Positions 1 to 11,436 of a stretch of 64,000 nt of DNA are shown one piece after another (within the stretch, counting starts at the first letter, position 1; every line of letters begins with the position of its first letter). The notes below the pieces were generated by a model. The model was not told the origin of the DNA. It worked only from the letters and a program-made list of their open reading frames with translations, and ran no database searches. The position numbers were made by a program, and so were the translations under genes. Origin of the DNA: Aurelia coerulea (lineage: Eukaryota > Cnidaria > Scyphozoa > Semaeostomeae > Ulmaridae); assembly GCA_039566865.1 (NCBI GenBank), contig CM076960.1:14298501-14362500 (forward strand), given 5' to 3'.

Positions 1-203
1 GTTACAACGAAATCATCAATATAAGATTCACAAACATTTTGACCATCCATTTATTTGAAATAACCTTGGTGTGGAAAATTTAAAGGGCCAAGTCAATTGT
101 AAGAGATTTAGCACAGTCTAGAATTGTGTTGAATTTGTTGTCGTTATTTCTGATTTTATGAGCTACAAGGTGACGACCTTAGGCCAAGCTTGCTGGGGAA
201 GCC

Positions 204-767
204 AAGAAGGACATGTTACACAATAGCATCAGTTGCTTTTGATTGATACCGAAATTCAAAGCAATTAGCGATCAGAGACAGAGGAAATTCTCTCAACCGG
301 TAATTCAAAGCAAACAAACCGAAAAAGGTGCTCTGAAAGCCAGGTACCCAGCTCGCTCGTTGTGCATTTCAGAAATAGTTTTTAAGAGCAAACGTGCACT
401 TATATCGAAAGAAGAAGGATATTTTCAAACATCTGTCTGAAGCATTTTAGTTGTTTGGTTCAGAAGCTGAGCAGGAAGTGTCTTAATTACACCCGAACAA
501 TACGAGAATTGAACTGCCTCTCAATCTTCTTCCATACCAAACAAATAAAATACATGCGGCAGATGTTTAGATATATCCTTCTTCTTTCGATACATACCCA
601 TGTTTTTTCTTAAAAATCATTTCTAGAATGCACAATGAGCGAGCTAGCTACCAGGGTTTCGGGGCAACTTTGGTGGCTTTGTTTGTTTTGAATTGCTGGT
701 TGAGAGAGATTCCTTTGTCTCCAATCGCTAATCGCTTTAAATTGTCTTATAAAAACTGCCCTCGTTA
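204..767. mobile_element. Foldback MITE, family MU1, 9-bp target duplication
   Basis: The sequence GGGGAAGCC occurs at 195-203 and again at 768-776, a perfect 9-bp target-site duplication. Between them the two halves are imperfect reverse complements: for example the left half has agcgatcagagacagagga where the right half has tcctttgtctccaatcgct. The 564-bp interior has no coding potential; short ORFs on both strands are mirror images. A second copy with its own 9-bp duplication is at 22859-23455. The 9-bp duplication is characteristic of Mutator-like (MULE) transposition; the superfamily call is inference from that length. Confidence 0.8.
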
Positions 768-776
768 GGGGAAGCC

Positions 777-1499
777 ATGAGAAAAGGAGTGTTGTGGAAT
801 GAAATCCCGAAACACTTTCTCGTGGTGGGTTTGGCAGAAGGTTTTTCCTACAAAACCATTTCATACAAAATTTGTCCATAAATAGACAAAATTTCCGAAT
901 AATTTTGCCCCATAACTGCAGATTTTAATATTATTAGTGATCAGTGAGCAGAGTTTCAAATAAAGAGTTTCCAATAAAAACAAAGGCGCGAAATAATCTA
1001 TTTGGTCCTACCCAATCCTACAGTTACGTTAGCTGTTTGAATTGAAACTCGTGGTATGACAATAATTGTCAATAAAGGTTGCCATCCATATTATCCAAAT
1101 TAATTATTTCAAGTTAGAAAATTTAAGCCAATTACTGAATGTAAAAACAAATTTGGTTTGAACAAAATCATTTACTAAATTGAAAACATATTTCTTTTGT
1201 AAGTCCAAACAACTTCTTGATAATCCAAACACTTGCGACAATCATTTTTATAAATTTGATTTCTTTGAGCTTCATAACAGAATTGGTAATAAAAATCCCA
1301 ACAATCACAATATCTTTTTCTCCTTGAAACCTTCAACGAATGTTATGAAGTGTAACCACGAGTGATAGGACACCAAGTGTGTATCAGTGTAATATTTTCA
1401 TCAATTGTGAGCGACCTGAACCTACTGTTTATGTGTTTTGAATATATTTTTAGTCAGTAATCGCTGGTCCACGAATTTGAATATTTTTGGTAGTGTGTC
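777..1499. other. Unassigned AT-rich sequence
   Basis: No gene, splice-flanked exon or recognisable repeat seen. One 61-codon plus-strand ORF (1180-1365) has biased Asn/Phe composition and no known motif. Confidence 0.5.
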
Positions 1500-1695
1500 A
1501 CCTTGAAAGGAATTGTGCAAGGTTAAAAGCTTGCACTTACAAAGAGCAAGACAATGTAAAAATAACCCATTCAAATCGAAGTTGCACACGCACCATGAAT
1601 GATGGATAGCCAAAGATATATTGCTGTGGCGGAGAGTTTCTTTTTCTCTATTCATGGATTCACGAAGAAGCCTATTTACCATAGCACACTGCTTT
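1500..1695. repeat. Dispersed repeat R1, uninterrupted copy
   Basis: About 190 bp matching 20100-20257 plus 20792-20830. Shared blocks include aaaagcttgca, aaaataaccca and gatagccaaag. This copy lacks the MITE that splits the other, so it serves as a paralogous empty site for that insertion. Confidence 0.65.
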
Positions 1696-2610
1696 TAACA
1701 TCAACGTTCATGCATACAAGGCAGTAAGAGGAATCGCTTCGCTCGCGCTTCAACTTTCCCAGCTCCTGCAGCAGGTTTACCGAGAGGCATTTCACTCCCG
1801 AAGAGCCACTTACACCTTTGGCAAAAATCCTTCTCTTTTTCAAGAAAAACCCATCAAATATCCGTAAAATCCTTTTGTTCTGAAAAACCTCGTATGCTTT
1901 TTCGAATGACAGAAATGCCTCTCGCGGCTTACTCCGTCGGAGAATTATAGTAGAAGTGCACAAAGATCCTTGCTAGTAAAGTTTCAAAATGCGAGAAGAT
2001 GATAATAAATTGAGGAGAAAGTAGCAAAAAAAATTTGCAAAATCCGGTCCTTCTAAAAATAGATCACTATCATGTTGATTGTTGAAACATGCAAAGAATG
2101 CTGTCTTCCTGACGCAAAACCACAGAATTCACACTTTGCATAATTCCTCCTAAGTGAGGAATTTATCAACGCAACTTGCAATCAGGCTTGCTGAAGATCT
2201 AACGGTTCCGAATATAAAATATTCATATGTTATCTGATCTTTATGTAAAAACTCTCTGCCATATCCTGCCGTTTTGTAATGTAATTATCATTAATTTCAC
2301 TGTCTTTTATAGTCCCATCAGTCCCGATTTCATTAAAACGCAAAGAATCCCCTATTGCAAGTGAATGCTTTCTTGTTGTTCGCATTTCTGAACAATAAAT
2401 CATCTCCTAGGCTTGTAGGTCAACGTATTAATCGTCAATAATATTCATCAATCTCATTGTTCAATATATCTTTTAAGAATACAATTTATCCTTGCGAAAC
2501 AGAGTTGCATAATTTTTCCATGAATTTTTACCATGTGGAAGTCTAAAACAGGCTGATGTCGCATTTGAAGGGATCTTATTGCTGCTTCCGAAATAGGACA
2601 GGACAGGTAT
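1696..2610. other. Unassigned sequence with remnant repeats
   Basis: Contains cgcttcgctcgcgcttcaac at 1737-1756, recurring near 9393-9412 (cgcttcgctcgcgcttcaac), and a stretch around 1810-1900 resembling the short AGAGTG-ended repeats. No exon recognised. Confidence 0.4.
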
Positions 2611-3136
2611 AGCATCGGTTCCAAATCTTTAAAAAGGTTGGTGTAAAATTTGACGACCTATTTCTTTGAACTGAATGACTTCAAAGAAACTTTAGCTAAT
2701 TCTCTATAATTCTACCGTTGGACTTTTCAGAAATATTAAATATTTTCAGAGTCGGAGTGTTTTTCTTCTTTTTCAGGCATTAAAGAAAAATTTTCAAAAA
2801 AACTTAAAACCATCGTAATTTCTAAACCGCTTGATGCAACATGAAGTAATTTCAAAGAAAACCATAGTTTATGAATGCCTACAATATGGTATCAAGCAAA
2901 AGTCTGTCACTCATATCTGGTTTATGATTTAGAAATATGATGACGTCACATCCTCAAATGGGTTGAAATGTAAGATACGCTGTAATTTCGAAAATATTCA
3001 AAATTTCTGAAAAGTCCAACGGTGGAATTATAGATAAGTATCTAAAGTCTCTTTCAAGTCATTGAAACAGAAGAAATAGGTCATTGAATTTTAGACCCAC
3101 CTTTTTACGCAGAGAAAAAGATTTGGAACCTATGCT
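2611..3136. mobile_element. Foldback MITE, family MU2
   Basis: A 526-bp palindromic element beginning agcatcggttccaaatc and ending gatttggaacctatgct. Its length matches the copies at 20258-20782 and 48201-48725 (525 bp each). Internal landmarks shared by all copies are taccgttggacttttc, tttctaaac and gatgacgtca. The other two copies have 9-bp duplications; here the flanks (gacaggtat and cttctggtc) do not match, so recombination or deletion at an edge is likely. Confidence 0.8.
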
Positions 3137-3150
3137 CTTCTGGTCCCATG

Positions 3151-3475
3151 TACAGGGTGTCCCCAAAAACATGTGCGCTGTTTGAGTGGCTGCTGCGGGG
3201 CAGCCATACATCCAATTTTTCCGTTCTTAAGATTTTTACTAGAAGAGACTTCAAATTAAAGATTGACACCGAGTTTGAATAAATCTGACAAGTAGCTGCT
3301 GATTTATGGAGCAAGAACGTCAAAATCATTGGCTGCCTCAAAACCAGAGGACTCATTATTCTCTATTATATTAAAATCATAGAAATCAATTGAAAAAAAA
3401 AACAAACCTAGCCCGGTTTTCTGATGTTCACAAGTGAAACAGATAGTCATGAATTGGATTTTGTGATAACCAAGT
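3151..3475. mobile_element. TA-flanked TIR element, family A, left part
   Basis: Starts tacagggtgtccccaaaaac and matches the left half of the complete element at 36091-36879, through gattgacaccgagtttga and cctagcccggttttctgatg. The right end is missing; a SINE begins about 10 bp further on. Confidence 0.75.
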
Positions 3476-3485
3476 CATCTGAACT

Positions 3486-3690
3486 TAGTTTTAGGACGCT
3501 GAGAAGCTAAGCTTACCGAAGCAGTCTCCTGGTCCTTCCTGTCGATGTGACCACACCTCGTGATTCCTTTCGCCTGGAATTACAGTGGCGACTTTACTCA
3601 TTTTTCGTCGCAGGCTTGACAGGGTGGGGACTCGAACCACCAACCATCAGACTGGTAGTCAGGTGTGCTCCACTGAGCCATCCCTGCTGC
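3486..3690 (-). mobile_element. tRNA-derived SINE (minus-strand copy)
   Basis: The reverse complement starts with a tRNA-like head (agcagggatggctcagtgga) carrying a B-box-like ggttcgagtcc. It then runs into a tail with aattccagg, aatcacgaggtgtggtcaca and gaaggaccagg. Copies with the same head and tail lie at 24255-24437 (minus) and 61715-61921 (plus). RNA polymerase III transcription from the A and B boxes is expected for this class. Confidence 0.8.
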
Positions 3691-3976
3691 GGACTGACGG
3701 TGCACTTCGATATGAAATAAGATACGCATGATGTTTCGAGCATAGCATGTTATCAAGGCATCCATCCGTCCATGCAAGGCTTATGCGTAAAATTAATAGA
3801 ACCTGAAGCAGTGTAAAGAAAAACCTTCAAATGTGCATTTAGCTTGAGAAATGTAGCTCACGAGGAAAGTTCCGCGTTTGCAAGGCCGTTTCTCATATTC
3901 AGTGATTAGATAAAAAGAACAATTGAATCTTTATATTTGATAAAAGCTCAGGGAGTCGTTATCAAAGAGTATTGAT

Positions 3977-6385
3977 TTGAATGTCAAACCATGTTTAACT
4001 ATACCTAAATCAATTCGTTTGCATATCATAATCTACATAAGCAGTAAAACGACAGCATTTTCTTTAGTCCTAGTGATTGAACTGGCATTATTTTCTCTCA
4101 TTTATCACAAGTACAATTTTAGCAACATCATTCTATTTCTGGATTTATCATCAGTAACATTTGCAATTGTATCATCCAAATATCAGCTATTCTACATTTT
4201 GATAACTAACAATGGGGCTTTCGGCAACTGTATCCTTAGTATTTTGCAATCAATATTGGTTGTAAAACGGCAATAATATTTCTAGACCTAATAATGCATC
4301 AGTGTCATTTGCAATGGTATCATCCAAATATCAACCATTCTACATTTTGCTTACTACGAAGGAGGTTTTCGGCAACTGTATCTTTAGTATTTTACAATTA
4401 ATATTGGTTGCAAAACGGCAGTAATATTTCTAGTCCTGGTGCATTCATTCATCAGTGGCATTTGCAATTGTATCATCCAAATATCAGCCTTTCTACATTT
4501 TGCTTACTACGAATGAGGTTTCGTCAACTGTATCCTTAGTATTTTACAATCAATATTGGTTGTAAAACGGCAGTAATATTTCTAGTCCTGGGGCATTCAT
4601 CATCAGTGTCATTTGCAATGGTATCAACCAAATATCAACCATTCTACATTTTGCTTACTACGATTGATGTTTTCGTCAACTGTATCCTTAGTATTTTACA
4701 ATTAATATTGGTTGTAAAACGGCAGTAATATTTCTGGTCCTGATGCATTCATCATCAGTGTCATTGCAATTGTATCATCCAAATATCAGCCATTCTATAT
4801 TTTGCTTACTACGAATGAGGTTTTCGGTAACTATATCTTTAGTATTTTACAATCAATATGGGTTGTAAAATGGCAATAATATTTCTAGTCCTGATGCATT
4901 CATTCATCAGTGCCATTTGCAATTGTATCATCCAAATATCAGGCATTCTACTTTTTGCTTACTACGAATGAGATTTTCGGCAACTGTATCCTTAGTATTT
5001 TACAATCAATATTGGTTGTAAAACGGCAGTGATATTTCTAGTCCTGATGCATTTATCATCAGTGTCATTTGCAATTGTATCATCCAAATATCAGCCATTC
5101 TACATTTTGCTTACTACGAATGAGGTTTTCGGTAACTGTATCTTTACTATTTTACAATCAATATTGGTTGTAAAACACCAGTAATATTTCTGGTCCTGAT
5201 GCATTCATCATCAGTGTCATTGCAATTGTATCATCCAAATATCAGCCATTCTATATTTTGCTTACTACGAATGAGGTTTTTGGTAACTGTATCTTTAGTA
5301 TTTTACAATCAATATGGGTTGTAAAATGGCAATAATATTTCTAGTCCTGATGCATTCATTCATCAGTGTCATTTGCAATTGTCTCATCCAAATATCAGCC
5401 ATTCTACATTTTGCTTACTAAGAATGACGTTTTCAGCAACTGTATCCTTAGTATTTTGCAATCAATGTTGGTTGTAAAACGGCAGTGATATTTCTAGTCC
5501 TGATGCATTTATCATCAGTGTCATTTGCAATTGTATCATCCAAATATCAGCCATTCTACATTTTACTTACTACGAATGACGTTTTCGGCAACTGTATCCT
5601 TAGTATTTTACAATCAATATTGGTTGTAAAACGGCAGTGATATTTCTAGTCCTGATGCATTCATCATCAGCGTCATTTGCAATTGTATCATCCACATATC
5701 ACGCATTCTACATTTTGCTCACTACGAATGAGGTTTTTGGCAACTGTATCCTTGGTATTTTACAATCAATATTGGTTGTAAAACGGCAGTAATATTTTTA
5801 GTCCTGGGGCATTCATCATCAGTGTCATTTGCAATTGTATCATCCAAATATCAGCCATTCTACATTTTGCTTACTACGAATGAGGTTTTTGGCAACTGTA
5901 TCCTTGGTATTTTACAATCAATATTGGTTGTAAAACGGAAGTAATATTTCTAGACCTAATAATGCATTAATCATCAGTGTCATTTGCAATTGTATCATCC
6001 AAATGTCAGCCATTCTACATTTTGCTTACTACGAATGAGGTTTTTGGCAACTGTATTCTTGGTATTTTACAATCAATATTGGTTGTAAAACGGAAGTAAT
6101 ATTTCTAGTCCTGGTGCATTCATAATCAGTGCCATTTGCAATTGTATCATCCAAATATCAGCCATTCTACATTTTGCTTACTAAGAATGACGTTTTCAGC
6201 AACTGTATCCTTAGTATTTTGCAATCAATGTTGGTTGTAAAACGGCAGTGATATTTCTAGTCCTGATGCATTCATTCATCAGTGTCATTTGCAATTGTCT
6301 CATCCAAATATCAGCCATTCTACATTTCACTTACTACGAATGTTCGGCAACTGTATCCTTAGTATTTTACAATCAATATATTTTG
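3977..6385. repeat. 152-bp satellite array with higher-order structure
   Basis: The landmark catccaaatatcag recurs about 15 times between 4171 and 6302 at a mean spacing of 152 bp. A more diverged unit lies at 3977-4130. Each unit contains cattctacattttgcttact, gcaactgtatccttag and ttggttgtaaaacggcag. Variant signatures repeat at multiples of the unit: the set attgcaattg, ctatattttg and atatgggttgtaaaatgg occurs at about 4762-4870 and again about 455 bp later (3 units). The ctaagaatgacgttttcagc variant occurs at about 5420 and 6183 (5 units). This implies segmental duplication by unequal exchange. No ORF is conserved across units. Confidence 0.9.
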
Positions 6386-7485
6386 GTTCATCGCACATAA
6401 ATCACGATAATTTAAGAACCGATGTAAGACCGATTTAAGAACCTATTCAGGCTGTTTTCCTGCAATGCACCCTATATCAGCCTGTTATAGGAAGTCTAAA
6501 ATTGTATTTACTGCATTTCTAACAGAGATTCAAGCTTAAATATGCTTTTTAGAGCACTCACCATTTTGGCACTTTCTTTCTCTGCAGATGTGAATTAGCA
6601 GCGAGACTCGACGATGGAGCATCTGTGAATAAGAAGATCATAACAATTAAATTTGACGTTGAATGCAAGACATAACCATGGTTAAAATTCTATCCTTATA
6701 GGGAATAGACATGGTTAAAAGCCGGCCTGGGCCAAGTTAGAAATATACCCTATCATGTATTTGATAACTATGACACGCGCTGTTTCATTGTGTAGCGAAA
6801 GAAACAATGAGTATCGTAGGCGTTTTCTTTAGCCTACTTATATATAGCGGCCGGCTTCTCGGTAAAGCTTGCATGAAATCGCAGTACTTTCAGAGAGAAA
6901 AGAAAAATGCCGAATTTAAGAGAGTTTTATGGCAACTTTATCCATTTATAGTTGCTTCGCTTCTGTTGAAAATATGAGAAATAATAGTTTGCTTTTTCAA
7001 TAGTGAGGCATTTTTCAACTTGCAGAAAGAAGGAAGTCATTAGATTATTAATTTAACTGAAAGATTAATGGAGTTAAAAGTGGAATGTACCACTTGGTCA
7101 ATTTGCATCACAACAGAAGGAATTCCATAGATCATTGAACAATTGGAAAAGAGTTGGCGCTACACCTTCTTTTGTTCTATCTTAGGAATAGGTCTCTATA
7201 TATAAGTTCAGTTACTTTAAAGAGCCACTGCTTGTTCCGTTTCGAACCCGTTCGGGGCGGGTTGCCAAGCCGACTAGGAGATTTCCTTACACAAAAGCGT
7301 GAAATCACAGAATTTCAAAGAGTCTTTCATTGAACATTGTTCACTGGAAGCACAACACAATGGCGTTATTGTTTAGAGCTGTTTACAGCTAACTGATAAT
7401 TGGATTCATTGATGCGTGGACGCAAACAGTTTTGATTTTTATTCGCTGGTTGCAAGAGACAGTTTTGCAGAAAACAGTCGAAATG
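6386..7485. other. Unassigned sequence
   Basis: Near 6412-6445 there is aagaacc and taagaacctattcaggctg, like the interior of the element at 29560-29976. A paired ccggc motif lies near 6721 and 6848. No gene recognised. Confidence 0.4.
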
Positions 7486-7790
7486 ATTGTTTTATCGGGC
7501 CGAAGCCCAAGAAAAGAAGGATATTAGTGCCGATGCACAACAAATACAAAAGATTGGTTTATCGGGCCGAAGCCCAAGAAAAGAAGGATATTAGTGCCGA
7601 TGCACAACAAATACAAAAGATTGGTTTATCGGGCCGAAGCCCAAGAAAAGAAGGATATTAGTGCCGATGCACAACAAATACAAAAGATTGGTTTATCGGG
7701 CCGAAGCCCAAGAAAAGAAGGATTTTAGTGCCGATGCACACTCAACACAGGAATTTTAGTGCCGATGCACAACGTATAAATTAAAAAATC
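7486..7790. repeat. 67-bp tandem repeat
   Basis: Units begin attg(t/g)tttatcgggccgaag at 7486, 7553, 7620 and 7687. Three are nearly identical; the fourth is altered after 7730, followed by a partial repeat of ttttagtgccgatgcacaac. The plus-strand ORF at 7416-7661 is the repeat translated in one frame (the period is 3n+1, so each unit reads in a different frame); it is not a gene. Confidence 0.9.
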
Positions 7791-7796
7791 GAAAGG

Positions 7797-7935
7797 GACT
7801 GACAGCGCCTTTGTTTAGCCGCTGGCTGCGCTACCGGAATTGAAGAGGACTGACAGCGCCTATGTTTAGCCGCTGGCTGCGCTACCGGAATTGAAGAGGA
7901 CTGACAGCGCCTTTGTTTAGCCGCTGGCTGCGCTA
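7797..7935. repeat. 51-bp tandem repeat
   Basis: The block gacagcgcctttgtttagcc recurs at 7801, 7852 and 7903, so the period is 51 bp with about 2.7 copies differing by one or two bases. It is GC-richer than its surroundings and starts just after the 67-bp array ends. Confidence 0.9.
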
Positions 7936-8281
7936 CGTGGCTCATTGGTTATTGGACGCAAGAATTGGAAATTATCTAATATTACTAATATCGTTTTCAT
8001 CGTTTTATAAATATTTGTTAGTTGGTTTACATGCAGAATTTCGTTACTTCAAACAGTCTTGGTTTGCTCCTCCGCATTAACTGACAGTCGATAGACCCCG
8101 CAGAGGCTCCGAAAAGAACGTAAATTAAATTGGTCAAAATATCAAATGGTCCATCCACTTTTAACACTGCTAACCATGATCCTTTGTGGCGCAAAGGTCG
8201 ACTTTCGTATTATCTGAAAGTCCTTTCTGGCCTAAATTCTCTTTGCCTTGCTTCTCATTCGCACACAAATGACCATGTTTG
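7936..8281. other. Unassigned sequence
   Basis: No gene or repeat recognised. Confidence 0.4.
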
Positions 8282-8632
8282 ACAATGGGTTTTTAGCGTA
8301 GACAAAAGCATAGAGTCCAAAAGTTGATATTTCCCTTTCTCCAATTTCAAAGAGTCGTTCGCAACGGACATACCTCGCATACATCGCACGTGCCATCTCT
8401 AGTTGCACCGCAAAGAATGCTCGCAAAGCCTCTACGTTAGCAGAGGGTCTTTAAAGACCCTGTGCTAACCAGCATTCTTTGCAGGCATTCTTTGCAAGAT
8501 AGATAAACAGCCTTGTCCAAGATGACACGTGCAAGGTATGCAAGTTGGAATGGCTCCTTTGAAATTGGAGAAAGGGAAATATCAAATTTTGGACTCTACA
8601 GCATTGTCTATGTAACAGCGCCATTCAGTTGG
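8282..8632. mobile_element. Foldback element with arms of about 110 bp
   Basis: The left arm (8282-8400) and right arm (8517-8632) are inverted copies: tttggactctat/ac, gatatttccctttctccaat (RC in the right arm) and the cacgtgc block all pair. The loop contains the palindrome agggtctttaaagaccct at 8446-8463. The two short ORFs, one on each strand, share the peptide FEIGEREIS because they are the two arms. No target duplication was resolved. Confidence 0.75.
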
Positions 8633-9151
8633 AAACTTTTTCAGAGATTTGTTTTGTTATCAGGAAGAACAGTATATAACTGTGCATGCAACTGACAGGA
8701 AACTCGGCATTGAAAATATTCAATATGTTGAATTGGCATTCTTAAATTAGCTCACAAGCTGAGGAGACTTTCTTTTGTTCTTTTGAGGACTAAGAATTTT
8801 CGCAATGATCTGTGGGATTTTAAGGGTCTCTGAAAATGCATTCTGGGATAGCTGATGACCACAAAGACCCATGGTTAGCACAGGGTCTTTAAAGGCCAAC
8901 ATTTACTGGATGATATTCAGGCAATCGTAACAAAAATTCATAACTACACATTGGAAACAGAGAATTTTTAATCACAGCATCAAAAACAAATTGCTGCACC
9001 ACAAAGTAGAAACAGTTTCTAATTTTCCGTCTGACGATTTTGTTCTCTGAGATTTAAACCAATGCAATCGAACAATCTTTCCAGCCTCCTTCCATTTGCA
9101 GCTAAACACGGCCATCTTGAAATGGAGATCGGCCTTAATGTTGGATGTTTA
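8633..9151. other. Unassigned sequence with a copy of the foldback loop motif
   Basis: At 8874-8896 ggttagcacagggtctttaa repeats the loop motif of the neighbouring foldback in inverted order, perhaps an element edge. Nothing else recognised. Confidence 0.35.
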
Positions 9152-9160
9152 CGATGGGAA

Positions 9161-9287
9161 TAGACTTGCCCCAAGTCTGTTTTGTCAACTGTAATAAGTC
9201 TACCGGAAAGTAAATTCGCTTTTCACGTTTCCCTTCAATTTTTTTTGACGAAATTTTTTTTGACGAAATAGACTTGGGGCAAGTCTA
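9161..9287. mobile_element. 127-bp MITE with 9-bp target duplication
   Basis: Termini tagacttgccccaagtct and agacttggggcaagtcta are inverted repeats. CGATGGGAA flanks both sides (9152-9160 and 9288-9296). The interior holds a duplicated ttttttttgacgaaat. A related element with tagacttgctccaagtcta-type ends is at 33863-34062. Each end is itself nearly palindromic. Confidence 0.8.
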
Positions 9288-9296
9288 CGATGGGAA

Positions 9297-9835
9297 ATGT
9301 CATGATTTCCTTTGTTTTTAAACGGAGTTCAGTGGGTGTTCCCTAAATGTCTATTATCCCATGTGGTATTTAAGATTAGGAAGTTAAACGCTCGCTTCGC
9401 TCGCGCTTCAACATTCCTAGCTCTTGCAGAGAGCTTTATAACAATATCTCATTATTCACCATAATGTACAGTAACTGACCATATAGGAGAAGGACACCTC
9501 TTAATTAATGAGTGTAGTTGTGGATACAATGCCCAAATTTCTTGCCATGCACCCATAAAAATGCTACAGCATAAAGTTTTGTGCTGTCACTTATCAATAA
9601 CTGTATCAATATATCCACTTTCAAAAGATGCTAGCCTATTTGATAAAAGTAAATCTACACTTGAAAGATACTTGTTGGGGAGATGAGATCGGGTTTGTTC
9701 GCGGAAATTAAATGTCCCCCCGTGCATACAGTAGATACGCATGCGTATTAGCAATTTCAACATCGATACGTTGCAGCCCCCGTCTATTCTCCACAACAAA
9801 CCATTACGATTACGACTGCTGATTTCGTTTATTGC
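9297..9835. other. Unassigned sequence
   Basis: Contains a second occurrence (about 9393) of the cgcttcgctcgcgcttcaac block seen near 1737. No gene recognised. Confidence 0.35.
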
Positions 9836-9911
9836 AACGGCAGATTGGCGAAGCGTTATCTTCGAGCTCCTCACACGCCGGCAACCCGAGTTCGAATCTC
9901 TATGGGGGTAA
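9836..9911 (+). repeat. tRNA-like sequence (SINE head or tRNA pseudogene)
   Basis: The stretch ggcgaagcgttatcttcga ... acccgagttcgaatctc has an A-box-like segment and a B-box-like gagttcgaatc at plausible spacing. The acceptor stem does not pair convincingly, and the antisense ORF reads RDSNSGCRR, a typical artefact of tRNA-derived repeats. It is distinct from the three-copy SINE. A functional tRNA is unlikely. Confidence 0.4.
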
Positions 9912-10806
9912 CTTTTTATTTTATAAACGTCCCTGCTTGTTCTGCTAGTGCAATCTGGTATGAACATCATATTCTGAGCAAGCAACGGGCTTTAAACCAA
10001 AACCAACCCCAAGTTTCAGGCTAATTCAAATTGGATAAGAGCAAAGAGGCATCGCACCACTTGCTTGGACCGACGGGTATTTGTCTCACGACACAAGCAC
10101 TCTACAGCATACTGTGTCGTGCTGTGTGCTGTTGTTTCCCTGCTTACCCCTGATAACAACGAGTGAAGATTGCCGTGAAGTGTCCTAATTTTGCGGGAAA
10201 CTCTCCGTAATTTTTATTTTCCTTGTTATTCCTTGTTAGAACTCTGGAAGTAATTCAAAACCTAACTGTAATACGCATGCGCATCTACCGCAAGAACAAG
10301 ATAGCTCTGTGAACAAACCACTTACGCTTTTGTTCTACACAATAGAATCGAGACCTCGTCTTCAACAAGTACCCAGAAAAATTTCAGTTTTTTGTGCGGA
10401 TTATCATTATGGGACTCATTGATAGGGGAATTATCAAAAAACTACACCCGTCTTCTGGAATTATGGTTAAAAACACTGGTATTTAAGATTCCTCACGAAA
10501 ACTACTCTTCGTTATTTGTAAGAAAGAGGGTCTGCACATGGAAAAGAGAATCCAAATGACCCTCTTACGCCTAAAACCCTCAGATTGCCGTAAATTAGAA
10601 AATCTCACAGTTTTATTCAATCTAGAGATAATGCCATGATTTCCGAAAATATGCGACCAAGACGTTGCGGAGACAAAAATTCTCTTTTATCTCCTACGAT
10701 CTGCAAAACAAGCTCACGAATATTCCCTCTCAGCCAGGAAACATTTGTGTCGTTGACCCGTCCTTCGGACACGATCTTCTGTCTAGACCACCTCTTATCC
10801 TATTTG
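9912..10806. other. Unassigned sequence
   Basis: No gene or clear repeat. A short inverted pair gtcgtgagacaa/cacgacacag-like sits near 10085-10125. Confidence 0.35.
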
Positions 10807-11225
10807 GCGCGGTGTTGCAATTTGCAGCGTTAAAGCTTCAAGGTCATGAGGATCATACCTTAAACAGATAACCAAGGCGTATTGAATCATGGGTGATGGG
10901 ACAATCATACGATACGCGGTGTAGCAATTTGTAGCGTAAAAGCTCTAAGGTCATGAGGATCATACCTTAAACAGATAACCAAGGCGTATTGAATCATAGG
11001 TGATGGGACAATCATACGATACGCGGTGTAGCAATTTGTAACGTGAAAGCTTCAAGGTCATGAGGATCATACCTTAAACAGATAACCAAGGTGCATTGAA
11101 TCATGGGTGATAGGATAATTATAGGACTAACGGTGTCACAATATGCAGGGCTAAAGCTTCAAGGTTATGGGGATCATACCGTGAACAGATAACGCATAAA
11201 CAAGGCGTGTTGGATCATGGGTACT
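10807..11225. repeat. 107-bp tandem repeat
   Basis: The block ggtcatgaggatcatacc occurs at 10842, 10949 and 11056, and in diverged form (ggttatggggatcatacc) at 11163: an exact 107-bp period over four units. The flanking element aacagataaccaaggcgt is also repeated. The last unit is the most diverged and carries a small insertion (aacgcataaacaa). Confidence 0.9.
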
Positions 11226-11436
11226 AGGTCCCCTGCACAATTATGAAAAAAATAACACATGAGGGAATGGCTTTGTGTCTCCTGCTAGATTTAATTGATT
11301 GCCTCCGCAACAGCAAACACCGTCTTTAATATTTAATACACAGCAAAATCTTGTATTTATTTTTAGTCGTTACTCTGTTCTGTTTGAGGATAAGATACAC
11401 CAATATGCTTCAAGGTTGTGCGCAACGTGGAAGATC

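Noticed and set aside
3977..4276. Hydrophobic 99-codon ORF resembling a small membrane protein
   Set aside because: It overlaps the first diverged satellite units; other units have no corresponding ORF.
7416..7661. ORF with repeated SGRSPRKEGY-like peptide
   Set aside because: The 67-bp repeat is not a multiple of three, so the reading frame is not kept between units; tandem DNA repeat only.
8232..8695. Opposite-strand ORFs sharing FEIGEREIS
   Set aside because: Again the arms of an inverted repeat; no start, splice or codon-bias support.
9836..9911. Functional tRNA gene
   Set aside because: B-box-like sequence is present but the acceptor stem and anticodon arm do not pair convincingly.
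10807..11225. CRISPR array
   Set aside because: Units are contiguous 107-bp tandem copies without distinct spacers, and the genome is eukaryotic. The same applies to the other tandem arrays.
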